DNA from: Siphonodentalium dalli
Taxonomy: Eukaryota; Mollusca; Scaphopoda; Gadilida; Siphonodentaliidae
DNA length: 64,000 nt
Assembly: GCA_032622095.1 (NCBI GenBank)
Contig: CP136063.1
Location: 85,783,980 to 85,847,979, forward strand
Direction: 5' to 3'
Numbering within the stretch: the stretch's first letter is position 1; each line of letters starts with the position of its first letter. Of the stretch, positions 59,701-64,000 are shown one piece after another. Under the pieces are notes generated by a model. The model saw nothing but the letters and a program-made list of their open reading frames with translations, was not told the DNA's origin and ran no database searches. A program made the translations under genes and the position numbers.

Positions 59701-62587
59701 TTAATACTGTTGAGTAGTCTTAAGAATGCTGGTGCGATTGAAACAAATAATTCAGGACCCTGAAAATAATGTTGTTGAGATTTTAATAGAAGAGTTTAGA
59801 TACAAGAATGTGTGCGATTTTATGTACAATTATTAACAACAAACATTGTTCAGCCGACATGTGCAAACTTTTAATTTCGCTCTTTCAGGTAAAACAAGTT
59901 ACCACACTAGTCATGTAACAATATCTGTAAGAATGTTCAGATAAGAAGTAAAATAAAGGCTTTAGACTGCACATAGTTGTAAAATCCCTATTAATGAATA
60001 AATCGGAATTAAGTAACTACCCATCAGCATGAGTATCCAGTTATAAAATAGTTAAAACTTACATAAAAAGTCATGCCATTACCTTTCTTTCAGCTTCGAT
60101 CTGATTTAAGAATTTCCTAACAGTATCGATGAGGTTGTTTCTTGCTGGTGCTGAAGGTTTTTGAGATAAGGTTGTCAAGATATCCAGAACATAATAACAG
60201 CAATTCGTCAAATGGCCTGAATCCCTAAAATTTAATTTAAAGATATATAATAAGTTCCAATATTTTTTTCTTGAATATTATATTTGTAAAAGAAATCTCA
60301 AGATAGGAATAGCCATATATAATACATATTTGTGACCAGTATGAGTCCAAGTATATATTTAGATGTCAGAACATACAGATACAGTAATGCCCTAAATAAT
60401 CAATTCCTTAACCACCGCATGTGTAACTTTTCAGGATTTAGTCAGAAATATGGCTTGATACCATTCATCGGAAAGCTCTCACAGACACTGAGAGTAAATA
60501 AATAAAACATTAGATGGACTGTAGTCCGTTGCATACCCCCCCCCCCCATGTGGCATATCACCAAGTGTGGGCATACAAATACCAATGACTGAGATACTCA
60601 GGAAGACACACCCAAAAGTCAAAATTTTCTGATAAACAAAGATGAATAACTCAAGAACAGAAAACCCGACTAAAATGATTAAACACTTTATTGAATGTCC
60701 TCATAGTAGTGAACATCCATACAAAAAATTCACTGAAATCTAGCTGACAACCGGTGGTAGAGATATCTGCTCGAACAAATAAAAAACCAACATTTCCAGA
60801 TAAACAAAGATCCATACCAAATTTCATTGAGATCCGAGCACTACTGTTCCAAGTTATGACCTGAATATACATCGGAAGGACAGACAGACCAACATTTTCA
60901 GATAAACAAAGATGAATAACTCTAGAATAGAAAACCTGAACAAATCGATTGAACAATCCCATTGAATGTCGTCATAGTAGTGAACAACCATACCAATACC
61001 AAATTTCATTGAGATCTGAGCACCACTGTTCAAGTTATGACCTGAACAGACATGGGACGAAAGTACAGACAGATGTAAAAGAGCATATCCTCCTTTTTTT
61101 TAAAGGGGGGGGGGTATAATAAGATGTCCGGAATTGGTAGCGCTGCCTTAACCATTTCTAAACTATATACTCATTAATGAGAAGTTATCCCTAGGAAATG
61201 TTCAGATAATAAGTTTAAGAAATGACCATAGGTTGTGTTGAACTTATTATCTGAACATTTCCCACCAATTAATAGGATTGATTCTGCACTTTTATTATGT
61301 GTCGTCTGCTTGTATTACATGTATATCCCTCCAAATCAATAATAGACCATTCCAATAAACACTTTTTTAACTTGGTGGGAGAATCCATTTAGTATAGAAA
61401 GGGTCAAAGACACATTTTTCTTTGATATAGAATTTTGTATCCATTTATTTTATATGCCACATTAATAGATCCATTTATACCATTTGATGAATTTAAATCT
61501 GGACTCATCTGTATGAAAGAGTTTTTAAGCACTTAACATTTAACTGTAAGGCCAAAAAAAAAGAAGAGTGTTGGTTCTCGGGCAATTGTTTTTTCAAATC
61601 AATGAGGGAGGGAGATTTTTATTTTTATTTTTTATTTTGTTCTGCACATAGTAAGCATGGACAAAGATATATTCCTCTGTCTAGTAATAACCAGAAATGT
61701 AAAGGGGACTGTTATGCATATAAACTCATTTAATCTTACATAAAAATGATATTGTACTACCAGTCTATGACTGGGATTACCTAACATTATACAATGCCCC
61801 TGACATTCACTATTGTTATTGTTTTCTAAAAACTGATACCTCCCCATTCTAATATGTGAACCTGAATTTAATCCTGTGCCTTTCAATTTTATGGAGTTAC
61901 AATTAGTGTAAGTTAGATCACAATGACTAATTGTAAGAAGAGCATGAGGATCAGCTAATCATTTTCTTAATTGTAGTCATCTACTTCATGTTGTAAGCCT
62001 GCAAGTCACTTTTTAACACATTACATGTTAGAGCTCAATGTACACTAATATTCAACACATATCTACTATGGACATGTTTATGAATTTTTTATTTTTTTTT
62101 CAAATTTTTTATTTTTTTTTGTAAGTTTTTTTGTCATAACATCTGTCATTGCAATAAAAAGGCCTAATGCAGCCCCTTTTATTCAATGCGGCGGGGCCTG
62201 AGAACCAAAAATATTTTTTTTTGGCCTAATAGTTTCGGAAATAGGGACATTATTTATTTATATGTATTATTTGTATGTTGTTGTAATGGAGGTCTCGAAT
62301 CCTGAATACATTCTAATTTTTAAAGTAACTCACTCAACTATTCTTTGCAATCCATGAAGAATAATATTGGAGGCACCTTCATTTTCCTTATCTTCTAAAG
62401 GAAAATCATATGAAGAAACTTTTGCTTGAAATTCTTTAAATGCATTCTTGACGTGTTCCTCGGAAACATTATTCTTTGAACCTAGACATCCAATATGCAC
62501 CCGGTCCAATTCTTCCCGAACTATGTTTGCGTGTTCTTCAGTAAATTCTCTGAAATTGCAGTTCTTGATTACTGCAGATAGTTCCAT
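22952..62587 (-). CDS. ARM/HEAT-like - coiled coil - death domain - TIR - TIR - CaaX protein (19-exon gene)
   Basis: Predicted intracellular innate-immune or cell-death signalling protein of 1298 residues. Exons (minus strand): 62334-62587, 60083-60224, 59632-59759, 56861-56981, 54050-54180, 52419-52542, 51641-51703, 50773-50897, 44793-44949, one of 41828-42035 or 41574-41781, 40361-40509, 38672-38884, 32632-32846, 31361-31592, 29131-29404, 27356-27615, 26187-26424, 25392-25495, 22952-23710. All junctions are GT-AG and all phases agree. Seen: helical N-terminal half, coiled coil, death domain, two TIR domains with FLSYQW/FISYQW boxes, and C-terminal CVIL. Known: SARM1 joins ARM repeats to an NAD-cleaving TIR through oligomerising SAM domains. 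Inferred: here a death domain and coiled coil take the oligomerising place, and the N-terminal repeats may regulate the TIRs. The ATG at 62587 has an A at -3 and G at +4. No cDNA was available, so exons are by eye. I do not know a symbol for it. Confidence 0.85.
23836..24234. mobile_element. piggyBac-type MITE, ACCCAACA subfamily, in intron 18
   Basis: Nearly the same sequence as 3262-3636 and 4241-4628, with both 69-bp palindromes intact, between TTAA sites. It lies 126 bp upstream of exon 19. Confidence 0.75.
24408..24632. mobile_element. Short inverted-repeat element in intron 18
   Basis: Inverted ends TAAAGAGTGTGCGATA and TATCGCACACTCTTTA bound 220 bp with no ORF. MITE-like; family unknown. 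Confidence 0.5.
25110..25229 (+). mobile_element. Helitron-like 3' end candidate
   Basis: Ends GGGAACCTGTTTCAGCTAG followed by T, with a GGCTCC...GGAACC partial hairpin just before. The same end occurs at 31823 (minus), 52916 and, degenerate, at 41488. Confidence 0.4.
25392..25495 (-). CDS. Main gene exon 18: linker between the TIR domains
   Basis: Residues 1012-1046. The acceptor is CTTCCACAG/TT and the donor AAG/GTAAAA. It encodes FYKNWWKPVIEEIKIVKK and then a polar KPTTNVQQSKGG stretch. The segment is short but the phases fit both sides, and its aromatic patch may pack on TIR 1. No known domain was recognised. Confidence 0.75.
26187..26424 (-). CDS. Main gene exon 17: first TIR domain, C-terminal part
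   Basis: Residues 933-1012. The acceptor is CTTTGCAG/GTG and the donor GTTT/GTAAGT (phase 1 out). It continues TIR 1 with LGKNIIPLLMEKTNWPP, a YLFIRFF strand and a terminal helix YRELLMQL. This matches the KKPIIPMM...WPP section in TIR 2. Confidence 0.85.
26760..27310 (-). pseudogene. LINE fragment: reverse-transcriptase zinc-binding region
   Basis: In intron 16. The minus strand reads a conserved end-of-ORF2 pattern: YNDWKDIYSNPYK, FQYKKFIHNILYTN, LCTFCG and HLFFEC, the zf-RVT part of L1/Tx1-type elements. Stops follow, so it is a dead 5'-truncated copy. Confidence 0.6.
27356..27615 (-). CDS. Main gene exon 16: first TIR domain, N-terminal part
   Basis: Residues 846-932. The acceptor ATTTTTAG gives two bases for Glu 846; the donor is GAGAG/GTACAT. 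It holds box 1 (FLSYQWG, 863-869), GYTCWMDIGQMGGGD, and the helix ending NCNRE. The last residue, Glu 932, aligns without gaps to the catalytic Glu of SARM1 TIR and sits exactly at the exon end. Confidence 0.85.
28404..28639. mobile_element. piggyBac-type MITE, decayed
   Basis: TTAACCCTTCCTAAG at the left, ATGAAAGGGTCAA at the right (TTAA mutated), two shortened palindromes. Intron 15. Confidence 0.6.
28745..28880 (-). repeat. SINE-like repeat, partial
   Basis: Reverse copy of 49860-49990 (ACCCCAGTTGTTGAGCA, CACCCAACAAGCCAGG). Cut on one side by a TTAA-type element. Confidence 0.45.
28880..29028. mobile_element. piggyBac-type MITE, left-truncated
   Basis: One palindrome arm set and a right end TCATGAAAGGGTTAA. 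Intron 15, about 100 bp from the exon 15 donor. Confidence 0.55.
29131..29404 (-). CDS. Main gene exon 15: death domain
   Basis: Residues 755-846. The acceptor is TCTAATAG/ACA and the donor GCAG/GTAGGT (phase 1 out). The fold signature is clear: HDWRLLAKRLGY (DW at 777-778), DIRAWATQSDP, a DATHAVLTALQEMDRQDAA block and a last helix IVENAMK. Known: death domains make homotypic assemblies in TLR, IL-1R and apoptosis signalling. An ATG near the exon start makes the exon look like a complete ORF, but the acceptor just upstream and the phases tie it to exons 14 and 16. Confidence 0.85.
29960..30395 (+). pseudogene. LINE fragment: C-terminal tail of a CR1/Jockey-like reverse transcriptase
   Basis: Reads LAPSYLSDTIVRY then RRFSVAAPSLWNLLPDHLK and FKAALKCHLFKRAF, the conserved tail of many non-LTR retrotransposon proteins, followed by a stop and a (TTA)n tail at about 30367-30389. 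A frameshift before 29991 breaks it from KVVFKW. 5'-truncated and dead. Intron 14. Confidence 0.65.
30393..30510. mobile_element. TTAA-type element family D, right half
   Basis: Contains CCAATGTATACTTTTATAAC, TGAGTGGGATAATTC and ends AAAGAGAGGGTTAA. The left half is missing where the LINE tail begins. Confidence 0.5.
30841..31296. mobile_element. Foldback element family A, full-length copy
   Basis: Two palindromic arms and middle; ends GAGTTTAGTGTGCC and CACACTAAACTCAGGCTT. It ends 65 bp from the exon 14 donor. Confidence 0.7.
31361..31592 (-). CDS. Main gene exon 14: coiled-coil segment
   Basis: Residues 677-754. The acceptor is CATAACAG/C and the donor AAG/GTAAGT. The peptide is a long run of heptads rich in V, L, D, E, N and K (VHQQKNDIDNLDV, VDKIDESVDNMGNEIEELK), reading as a continuous coiled coil without Pro. 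It sits between the helical repeats and the death domain and could drive dimerisation. Confidence 0.82.
31630..31714. mobile_element. Foldback element family C, partial
   Basis: CAGTAATGCCCTAAATAATC followed by an internally deleted arm. It lies 38 bp upstream of exon 14. Confidence 0.55.
31823..32095 (-). mobile_element. Helitron-like element, minus strand
   Basis: 3' end at 31823 with TGTTTCAGCTAG/T on the minus strand; text AGCACACTTCGGGAGCC matches 25.1 kb reversed. The far end is not defined. Confidence 0.35.
32206..32364. mobile_element. piggyBac-type MITE, left-truncated
   Basis: One palindrome and the right end CATGG...GGGTTAA. Shares its TTAA (32361-32364) with the next element. 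Confidence 0.55.
32361..32625. mobile_element. TTAA-type element family D beside the exon 13 donor
   Basis: TTAACCCATTCTATACTAAA to TTTAGTAAAGAAAGGGTTAA with an inner inverted pair around ATGTTCAGATAATAAG-like text. Its last TTAA ends 7 bp from the end of exon 13. Confidence 0.65.
32632..32846 (-). CDS. Main gene exon 13
   Basis: Residues 606-677. It enters in phase 0 after TTTTTGTAG and leaves in phase 2 at AGAAG/GTAATT. The peptide has EKIIEFFVSMVEDN, MGGLRTLAPKYPDLINAKR and LIEHWMKTRKDTAL, the last visible solenoid-type helices before the coiled coil. The intron base after GTAATT begins the TTAA of an inserted foldback element. Confidence 0.82.
33174..33467. mobile_element. Foldback element family A, copy with an extra arm repeat
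   Basis: Ends AAGCCTTGTAATAGTGTGTC and CACACTATTTCAAGGCTT. The left arm carries a duplicated half (CACCCTCTGGGAACCTCATT twice). Intron 12. Confidence 0.65.
34311..34522. mobile_element. Foldback element family C
   Basis: 210-bp palindrome centred at AGAGCTCTC-like bases, ends CAGTAATGTCC and GGGCATTACT. Intron 12. Confidence 0.65.
35300..35325. repeat. Homopolymer C26
   Basis: 26 consecutive C. The true length may differ, as such runs are hard to read. Confidence 0.8.
35605..36085. repeat. Direct repeat pair of about 250 bp
   Basis: 35605-35840 and 35860-36085 share GCAAAACAAAAAACG-like start, TTTCTTTACTGTTAGCAATC, CATGTGCACCAATCACTC and GAATGCGTAC. A weaker third copy starts at about 36092. 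Confidence 0.6.
38111..38317. mobile_element. piggyBac-type MITE, decayed
   Basis: TTAATGATCCTGTGCC to CAGCATGGAAGGGTTAA; the left palindrome is shortened. Intron 12. Confidence 0.6.
38672..38884 (-). CDS. Main gene exon 12
   Basis: Residues 535-605, phase 0 to 0. The acceptor is TTTTCCAG/CTA and the donor AAG/GTAACC. The peptide runs FEVIFQQYAIEQHQRYFFLA then AHNLDIIVPHLDTILKLS, a clear ARM/HEAT-like helical pair series, and ends in IEIDSKFK. Confidence 0.82.
39665..40004. mobile_element. TTAA-flanked long foldback element in intron 11
   Basis: TTAA, then AGGGGGACTGTACACTAAAT, arms of about 150 bp, GGATTTAGTGCACAGTACCC and TTAA. The half at about 40560-40732 is a second, truncated copy. 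Confidence 0.6.
40361..40509 (-). CDS. Main gene exon 11
   Basis: Residues 485-534. The acceptor GATTTGTAG gives two bases that complete the codon left open by either exon 10 version; the donor is GAG/GTATGT. The peptide contains AMKEIYTYNSNAISDRFQ and VKVLLSMFLEKISLNHPE. Its phase is the key proof that only one exon 10 fits. Confidence 0.8.
40560..40732. mobile_element. Half copy of the 39.7-kb foldback element
   Basis: Right arm only, ending TTTAGTGTACAGTACTCCTT and TTAA. Confidence 0.55.
41574..41781 (-). CDS. Main gene exon 10b (second of two alternative exons)
   Basis: Residues 416-485 in isoform b. It has the same 208-bp length, same phases and same acceptor and donor style as 10a, with HETSRTLECTKD at its start and ENNHLL at its end. 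The 14 differences from 10a cluster in the central RIKQHIR/IIKHHVH and DMISKS/HKISTC stretches, while the MNIFETYGEH and EPELMAPYIS blocks are fixed. Both readings are open and neither shows decay. Confidence 0.8.
41782..41827 (-). other. 46-bp intron between the duplicated exons 10a and 10b
   Basis: GT-AG bounded (GTAAGT start, CATTTCAG end) and only 46 bp long. Its sequence matches the start of the intron following 10b (both contain CATATAAAAAGC), so the duplicated unit is exon plus intron, 254 bp. An intron this short probably cannot splice efficiently in most animals, which fits a steric block to joining 10a and 10b. Confidence 0.75.
41828..42035 (-). CDS. Main gene exon 10a (first of two alternative exons)
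   Basis: Residues 416-485 in isoform a. It enters in phase 0 after TTTTCAG, is 208 bp long and leaves in phase 1 at CTCCTCA/GTAAGT. The peptide starts HEPSRTLGCTKD and ends DNHQLL. It is 55/69 identical to exon 10b, which lies 46 bp further on. Joining 10a to 10b would read ACA then TGA, a stop at the junction, so the two should not be used together. Confidence 0.8.
42150..42830. repeat. Tandem-type repeat array, about 150-bp units
   Basis: Recurring GGCAAGCAACTTGTATACCA, ATTATTGAAATCGGTTC and GGACAGA text, four diverged units, then GGATGGATGC and a GGGTATAAAATAA end. Non-coding; intron 9. Confidence 0.5.
42850..43270. repeat. Two-unit tandem repeat
   Basis: Two units of about 165 bp with AATTCGAACTTGACCTGTAT, ACTTACTAAAGTTATCATC and a final GGGCGTATAAAAA. 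Same style as the neighbouring array. Intron 9. Confidence 0.5.
44159..44203. repeat. 45-bp hairpin
   Basis: GAGTCGG and CCTGGTAAAA pair with TTTTACCAG and CCGACTC around a 6-base loop, with small bulges. Isolated in intron 9. Confidence 0.6.
44793..44949 (-). CDS. Main gene exon 9
   Basis: Residues 363-415. The acceptor is TTTACAG/A and the donor TTG/GTATGT, ending in phase 0, as required by both versions of exon 10. The peptide has SIFKTCMSKYESFF and YYSSFHNWLKL. It follows the 5.8-kb intron 8, which carries the second minisatellite element. Confidence 0.8.
45025..45179. mobile_element. 155-bp foldback
   Basis: AAGGATTAACTGTCATGTGG arm repeats inverted with about 70 paired bases and a short loop. 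A one-arm, internally deleted fragment is at about 45448-45490. Confidence 0.65.
46020..48380 (-). mobile_element. Minisatellite-bearing element 2 (reversed)
   Basis: Same unit and same two end types as 15339-18871 but reversed: hairpin end AGCTCAACTTAC... at 46020 and GTGTCATTGACACTTTC at 48380. About 13 units. Intron 8. An inverted pair CCTACAGTTTTT / AAAAACTGTAGG sits outside it at 46009 and 48509. Confidence 0.7.
48381..48501. repeat. 120-bp foldback beside minisatellite element 2
   Basis: GAATACC, ATATCTCATTCATGTCTAGA and GAAATAT pair with the complementary right arm ending GGTATTC. Confidence 0.6.
49239..49393. repeat. 155-bp foldback
   Basis: AGAATAATCA and GGTGACATGAAATAAT pair with ATTATTTCATGTCACC and TGATTATTCT; an inner GGCAGAGAC/CTCTGCC stem continues the hairpin. 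Confidence 0.55.
49640..49990 (+). repeat. SINE-like repeat
   Basis: Starts GGATCTCAGTAGCTTAACGG (A-box-like) and ends near GGGGTAATAAGAGCCCAG; its second half recurs inverted at 28745-28880. A B-box at normal spacing is not clear. Confidence 0.4.
50056..50081. repeat. Homopolymer G26
   Basis: 26 consecutive G, could form G-quadruplexes. Length is uncertain for the same reason as the C26 run. Confidence 0.8.
50505..50720. mobile_element. piggyBac-type MITE in intron 8
   Basis: TTAACCCTTTCATGACTGGT to CAGTCATGAAAGGGTTAA; second palindrome shortened. Confidence 0.65.
50773..50897 (-). CDS. Main gene exon 8
   Basis: Residues 322-363. It opens at GTTTTGCAG/CGA in phase 0 and ends in phase 2 at TACAA/GTAAGT. 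The peptide contains ARILVLEKFDVIVKDFS and a second helix EEILNRTIETYK. A TTAA-type foldback element (50505-50720) lies 52 bp beyond the donor. Confidence 0.8.
51641..51703 (-). CDS. Main gene exon 7 (63 bp, acceptor inside a transposon end)
   Basis: Residues 301-321, phase 0 in and 0 out, donor CTTCAG/GTAGAT. The peptide is short and acidic, ending QIGNDWLQ. Its acceptor AG lies within the terminal sequence of a foldback element (51703-52262), so the 3' splice site as now seen is transposon sequence. As a symmetrical 63-bp exon it could also be skipped without changing frame. Confidence 0.65.
51703..52262. mobile_element. Foldback element family A covering the exon 7 acceptor
   Basis: GTCTGACATTTGCAGAATGA at the left and TCTGCAAATGTCAGACACAC at the right, diverged arms, with an internally repeated middle. 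Its left end is cut about 20 bp short of the family end at the exon. Confidence 0.6.
52419..52542 (-). CDS. Main gene exon 6
   Basis: Residues 259-300. The acceptor is CAATCAG/G and the donor CGG/GTATGT, ending in phase 0. The peptide reads through LTRWCLRAIDHDND to VDYLDFR, again two helices with hydrophobic spacing typical of a solenoid repeat. Confidence 0.8.
52780..52916 (+). mobile_element. Helitron-like 3' end candidate
   Basis: GGCT...AGCC hairpin followed by TGTTTCAGCTGG and T. Intron 5. Confidence 0.4.
53787..53999. mobile_element. Foldback element family C
   Basis: 213-bp palindrome with TACAGTAATGCC and GGCATTACTGTA ends, 51 bp from the exon 5 donor. Confidence 0.68.
54050..54180 (-). 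CDS. Main gene exon 5
   Basis: Residues 216-259. It opens in phase 0 after GTGATTAG with DNPQWAISIIEAFTKPG and ends in phase 2 at CTCGT/GTAAGT. I chose this donor over the GT two bases upstream because GTAAGT is the stronger site and the phase then matches exon 6. Confidence 0.78.
54901..55370. mobile_element. TTAA-flanked element, AGATGGTCTATCT family
   Basis: TTAAAGATGGTCTATCTCTT and its complement AAGAGATAGACCATCTTTAA at the ends; 470 bp, no ORF. Intron 4. Confidence 0.65.
56240..56690. mobile_element. Foldback element family A, full-length copy
   Basis: Ends AAGCCAGAGTTTAGTGTGCC and CACACTAAACTCAGGCTT; 171 bp from the exon 4 donor. Confidence 0.7.
56861..56981 (-). CDS. Main gene exon 4
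   Basis: Residues 175-215. The acceptor is TTTGCAG/C, completing the Gly codon split from exon 3; the donor is AAG/GTTGGT. The peptide has EHWIRIICGLLEKSS and a second helix ending in GKVKWK, in the style of HEAT/ARM helices. Confidence 0.8.
57447..57719. mobile_element. TTAA-flanked foldback, CAGTGCC subfamily
   Basis: TTAACCCTTTCAGTGCCAAG to TTGGCACTGAAAGGGTTAA. Its middle holds three copies of a 31-bp GTGATACATTGATGGAAAGA unit and the inverted arm. Its right TTAA starts the next family D piece at 57716. Confidence 0.68.
57716..58280. mobile_element. Composite TTAA-type element
   Basis: Starts TTAACCCTTTCTTTACAAAA like family D but ends CGGACTTGGCACTGAAAGGG TTAA like the CAGTGCC subfamily; GAGAGCGTTTC occurs twice inside. 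Confidence 0.4.
58919..59363. mobile_element. Foldback element family A, full-length copy
   Basis: CTGAGTTTAGTGTGCCTGTC to GACAGGCACACTAAATTCAG with both arms. Intron 3. Confidence 0.7.
59410..59623. mobile_element. Foldback element family C beside the exon 3 donor
   Basis: Palindrome of about 210 bp, flanked by 11-bp direct repeats CATCATACCCT (59410-59420, 59624-59634); the second one is the exon 3 donor region. The left terminus is altered relative to the family. Confidence 0.6.
59632..59759 (-). CDS. Main gene exon 3
   Basis: Residues 133-175. It opens at ATTTTCAG/GGT in phase 0 and ends in phase 2 at AGG/GTATGATG. The peptide includes LFVSIAPAFLRLLNSINEE and a second amphipathic helix. 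A 210-bp foldback element lies immediately downstream of the donor, and an exact second copy of the 11-bp donor sequence is on its far side at 59410-59420. Confidence 0.8.
60083..60224 (-). CDS. Main gene exon 2
   Basis: Residues 85-132. The acceptor ...AATTTTAG gives one base to complete the split Glu codon, and the donor is AAG/GTAATG. The peptide contains LTNCCYYVLDIL and ends LNQIEAERK, a helix-turn-helix pattern suitable for an ARM/HEAT-type repeat. Exon 2 of the paralogue (1011-1170) has the same phases and a matching CCY motif. Confidence 0.8.
60381..60490. mobile_element. Foldback element family C, left half
   Basis: CAGTAATGCCCTAAATAATC, then TTTCAGGATTTAGTCAGAAA; the right arm is missing. 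Intron 1. Confidence 0.55.
60530..61130. repeat. Two-unit tandem repeat ending in a G run
   Basis: AGATAAACAAAGATGAATAA and TTTCATTGAGATC recur with a period of about 260 bp; it ends GGGGGGGGGTATAATAA. Similar in style to the 42-43 kb arrays. Intron 1. Confidence 0.45.
61148..61407. mobile_element. TTAA-type element family D
   Basis: TTAACCATTTCTAAACTATA to TAGTATAGAAAGGGTCAA (right TTAA mutated) with the GAACTTATTATCTGAACATT inner arm. Intron 1. Confidence 0.6.
61408..62333. other. 5' part of intron 1, no recognised feature
   Basis: T-rich and A-rich runs only; nothing supported. Confidence 0.4.
62334..62587 (-). CDS. Main gene exon 1 (start codon)
   Basis: Codes residues 1-85. It starts at ATG 62587 in the context AAAATGG and ends in phase 2 at a GTGAGT donor. 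The peptide is acidic and helical and holds a VSEEHVKNAFKEFQ segment followed by SYDFP and LHGLQRIVE. The same layout and the same phase are found in the first exon of the neighbouring paralogue at 4674-4924. An out-of-frame ATG lies 11 bases upstream. A non-coding 5' exon further up could exist but is not visible, because the upstream DNA is a minisatellite element. Confidence 0.8.
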
Positions 62588-62637
62588 TTTCTTTCATTTT
62601 TCAGTCTCCTTGTCAAGGTCTTCAAAAGAAAATAGAA

Positions 62638-64000
62638 GATGAAAGTGTCAATGACACTGTAGATCAACTTAAAGAGGGAATAATTTCAAGTGTTACAGTC
62701 AATGGAGCGATTAGGAATGAAGAAAGTTGAAATATCTAAGTAATACCAGATATCAACATGAAGAGATATATATAAAGTAATATCCAAGATGGCCGCTGTT
62801 GGCCATGTTTTCCAATGAATTTCAAAATATTTGATAGCTCCGATCCAGTGGTCACCCCGAAGAATGATAAGAATTTTGGTGATAATCAGTGAGGGACATT
62901 GTCAGTCGGTGTGCTAAAGGATTTAGTCATGCAAAGAGTAAAATCCAAAATATTTGTCTGCCAGTGGCCATGTTTTTTAATGAAATTCAGAAAAATGAGA
63001 TTACTCCAATCTTGTGGTCACCCCTGAAGTTTAGTGACAATCGGACAAGGGATGACGTCTTTGGGTGCACCAAAAAATTTAGTCATGCAGAGTAAAATCC
63101 AAGATGGCTGCCGGTGGCCATGTTTTTCATAAAAAAAAAAAAATTCAATTTTGATACATTGTAGCTCCCATCTAGGTGATCCTAAACATGCCTGTAAATT
63201 TTCAAAACAATTCTTCAATAAATGCGGGTTCCAGGGTGTGCCGATAGATATAAAATTTGAAATCCATTAAGATGACTGCTGGCGGACATGTTTTTTCACA
63301 AATTTTGGAAAAAAAATAGCTCCCATCCAGAGGTCAGCCCGAAGGACAGAAATTGACTCGTTCCCATTGACATGTCAATGTTAACATCAATGACAAATTT
63401 CATGAAGATCAGATGAACAGTCTTCCAAGATGGCCACTGGCAGCCATGTCTTTTTGCCGAATGACCCCAAAATGACTCGTTCCCATCTACATGTCAATGT
63501 CAACAGCCATGACAAATTTCATAATGATCTGACTAAAGGTATGACCTGTAGCCCCGTGCCAAAGGATTTAGTCACGCAAAGAATAAAATCCAAGATGACT
63601 GCCGGCTGCCATGTTTTATGTTCGATTGACCCCAAAATGACTCTTTCCCATCTACATGTCAATATTAACATCCATAAAAAATTTCATGATGATCAGACAA
63701 ATACTCTGGCCTATAGACTGTGTTAATGAATTGAATTTTGAAATCTAAGATGGCCATTGGTGTTCATGTTTTTTTGTTTTGCCGAATGACCCCAAAATGA
63801 CTCTTTCCCATCTACATGTCAATGTCAACATCCATGACAAATTTCATAATGATCCGACCGAAAGTATGACCTGTGGCCCATTGCCAAACGATAGAGTCAT
63901 GCAAAGAGTAAAAATAATCAAGATGGCAGCTGTTGGCCATGTTTTATGGCCGAATGGCCCCAAAACAACTTGTTCCCATCTATATGTCAATATTAACATC
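62638..64000 (+). mobile_element. Minisatellite-bearing element 3 (runs off the right edge)
   Basis: Starts GAAAGTGTCAATGACACTGT then GATCAACTT and diverged units with CCAAGATGGC and CCAAAATGACTC. It begins 51 bp upstream of the main gene start codon, so the 5' leader or promoter lies in or beyond it. Confidence 0.65.

Overview
This is a window of animal nuclear DNA. It is AT-rich and full of introns, and most of it is non-coding and packed with short foldback DNA transposons. There is no operon-like gene packing. The gene type (death domain plus TIR domains), the 46-bp mini-intron, the dense TTAA-flanked elements and the tRNA-derived SINE head suggest a lophotrochozoan, most likely a bivalve mollusc. 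The species assignment is inference from the repeat and gene style only.

The coding content is two tandem, same-strand (minus) paralogues. The main gene runs from 62587 down to 22952. Reading it exon by exon gave 19 constitutive-length coding exons with GT-AG junctions and matching phases throughout, encoding a 1298-residue protein. Its order is an alpha-helical ARM/HEAT-like N-terminal half (about 1-676), a coiled coil (677-754), a death domain (755-846), TIR domain 1 (about 860-1005), TIR domain 2 (about 1053-1190), a polar tail and a C-terminal CVIL CaaX box. Both TIR domains keep a Glu at the position that aligns with the catalytic Glu of SARM1-type NADases. The second gene starts at 4924. 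Only its first two exons (4674-4924 and 1011-1170) are in the window; the rest lies off the left edge.

The most striking point inside the main gene is a pair of adjacent, homologous 208-bp exons (41828-42035 and 41574-41781). They are separated by a 46-bp intron and have identical phases (0 in, 1 out). Using both would put a TGA directly after the junction, while using either one alone keeps frame. This is the signature of mutually exclusive exons.

Region by region: 1-5 kb holds the start of the downstream paralogue, a SINE head and several TTAA-flanked elements. 5-22.7 kb is intergenic and contains a 2.6-kb inverted-repeat-bounded block with a CACGTG cluster, many foldback elements and a 3.5-kb minisatellite-bearing element. 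22.9-62.6 kb is the main gene, whose introns hold almost all the repeat families, LINE fragments, a second minisatellite element (46.0-48.4 kb) and homopolymers. 62.6-64 kb is a third minisatellite element that runs off the right edge. Several foldback elements sit exactly at or within a few bases of splice sites or the stop codon.
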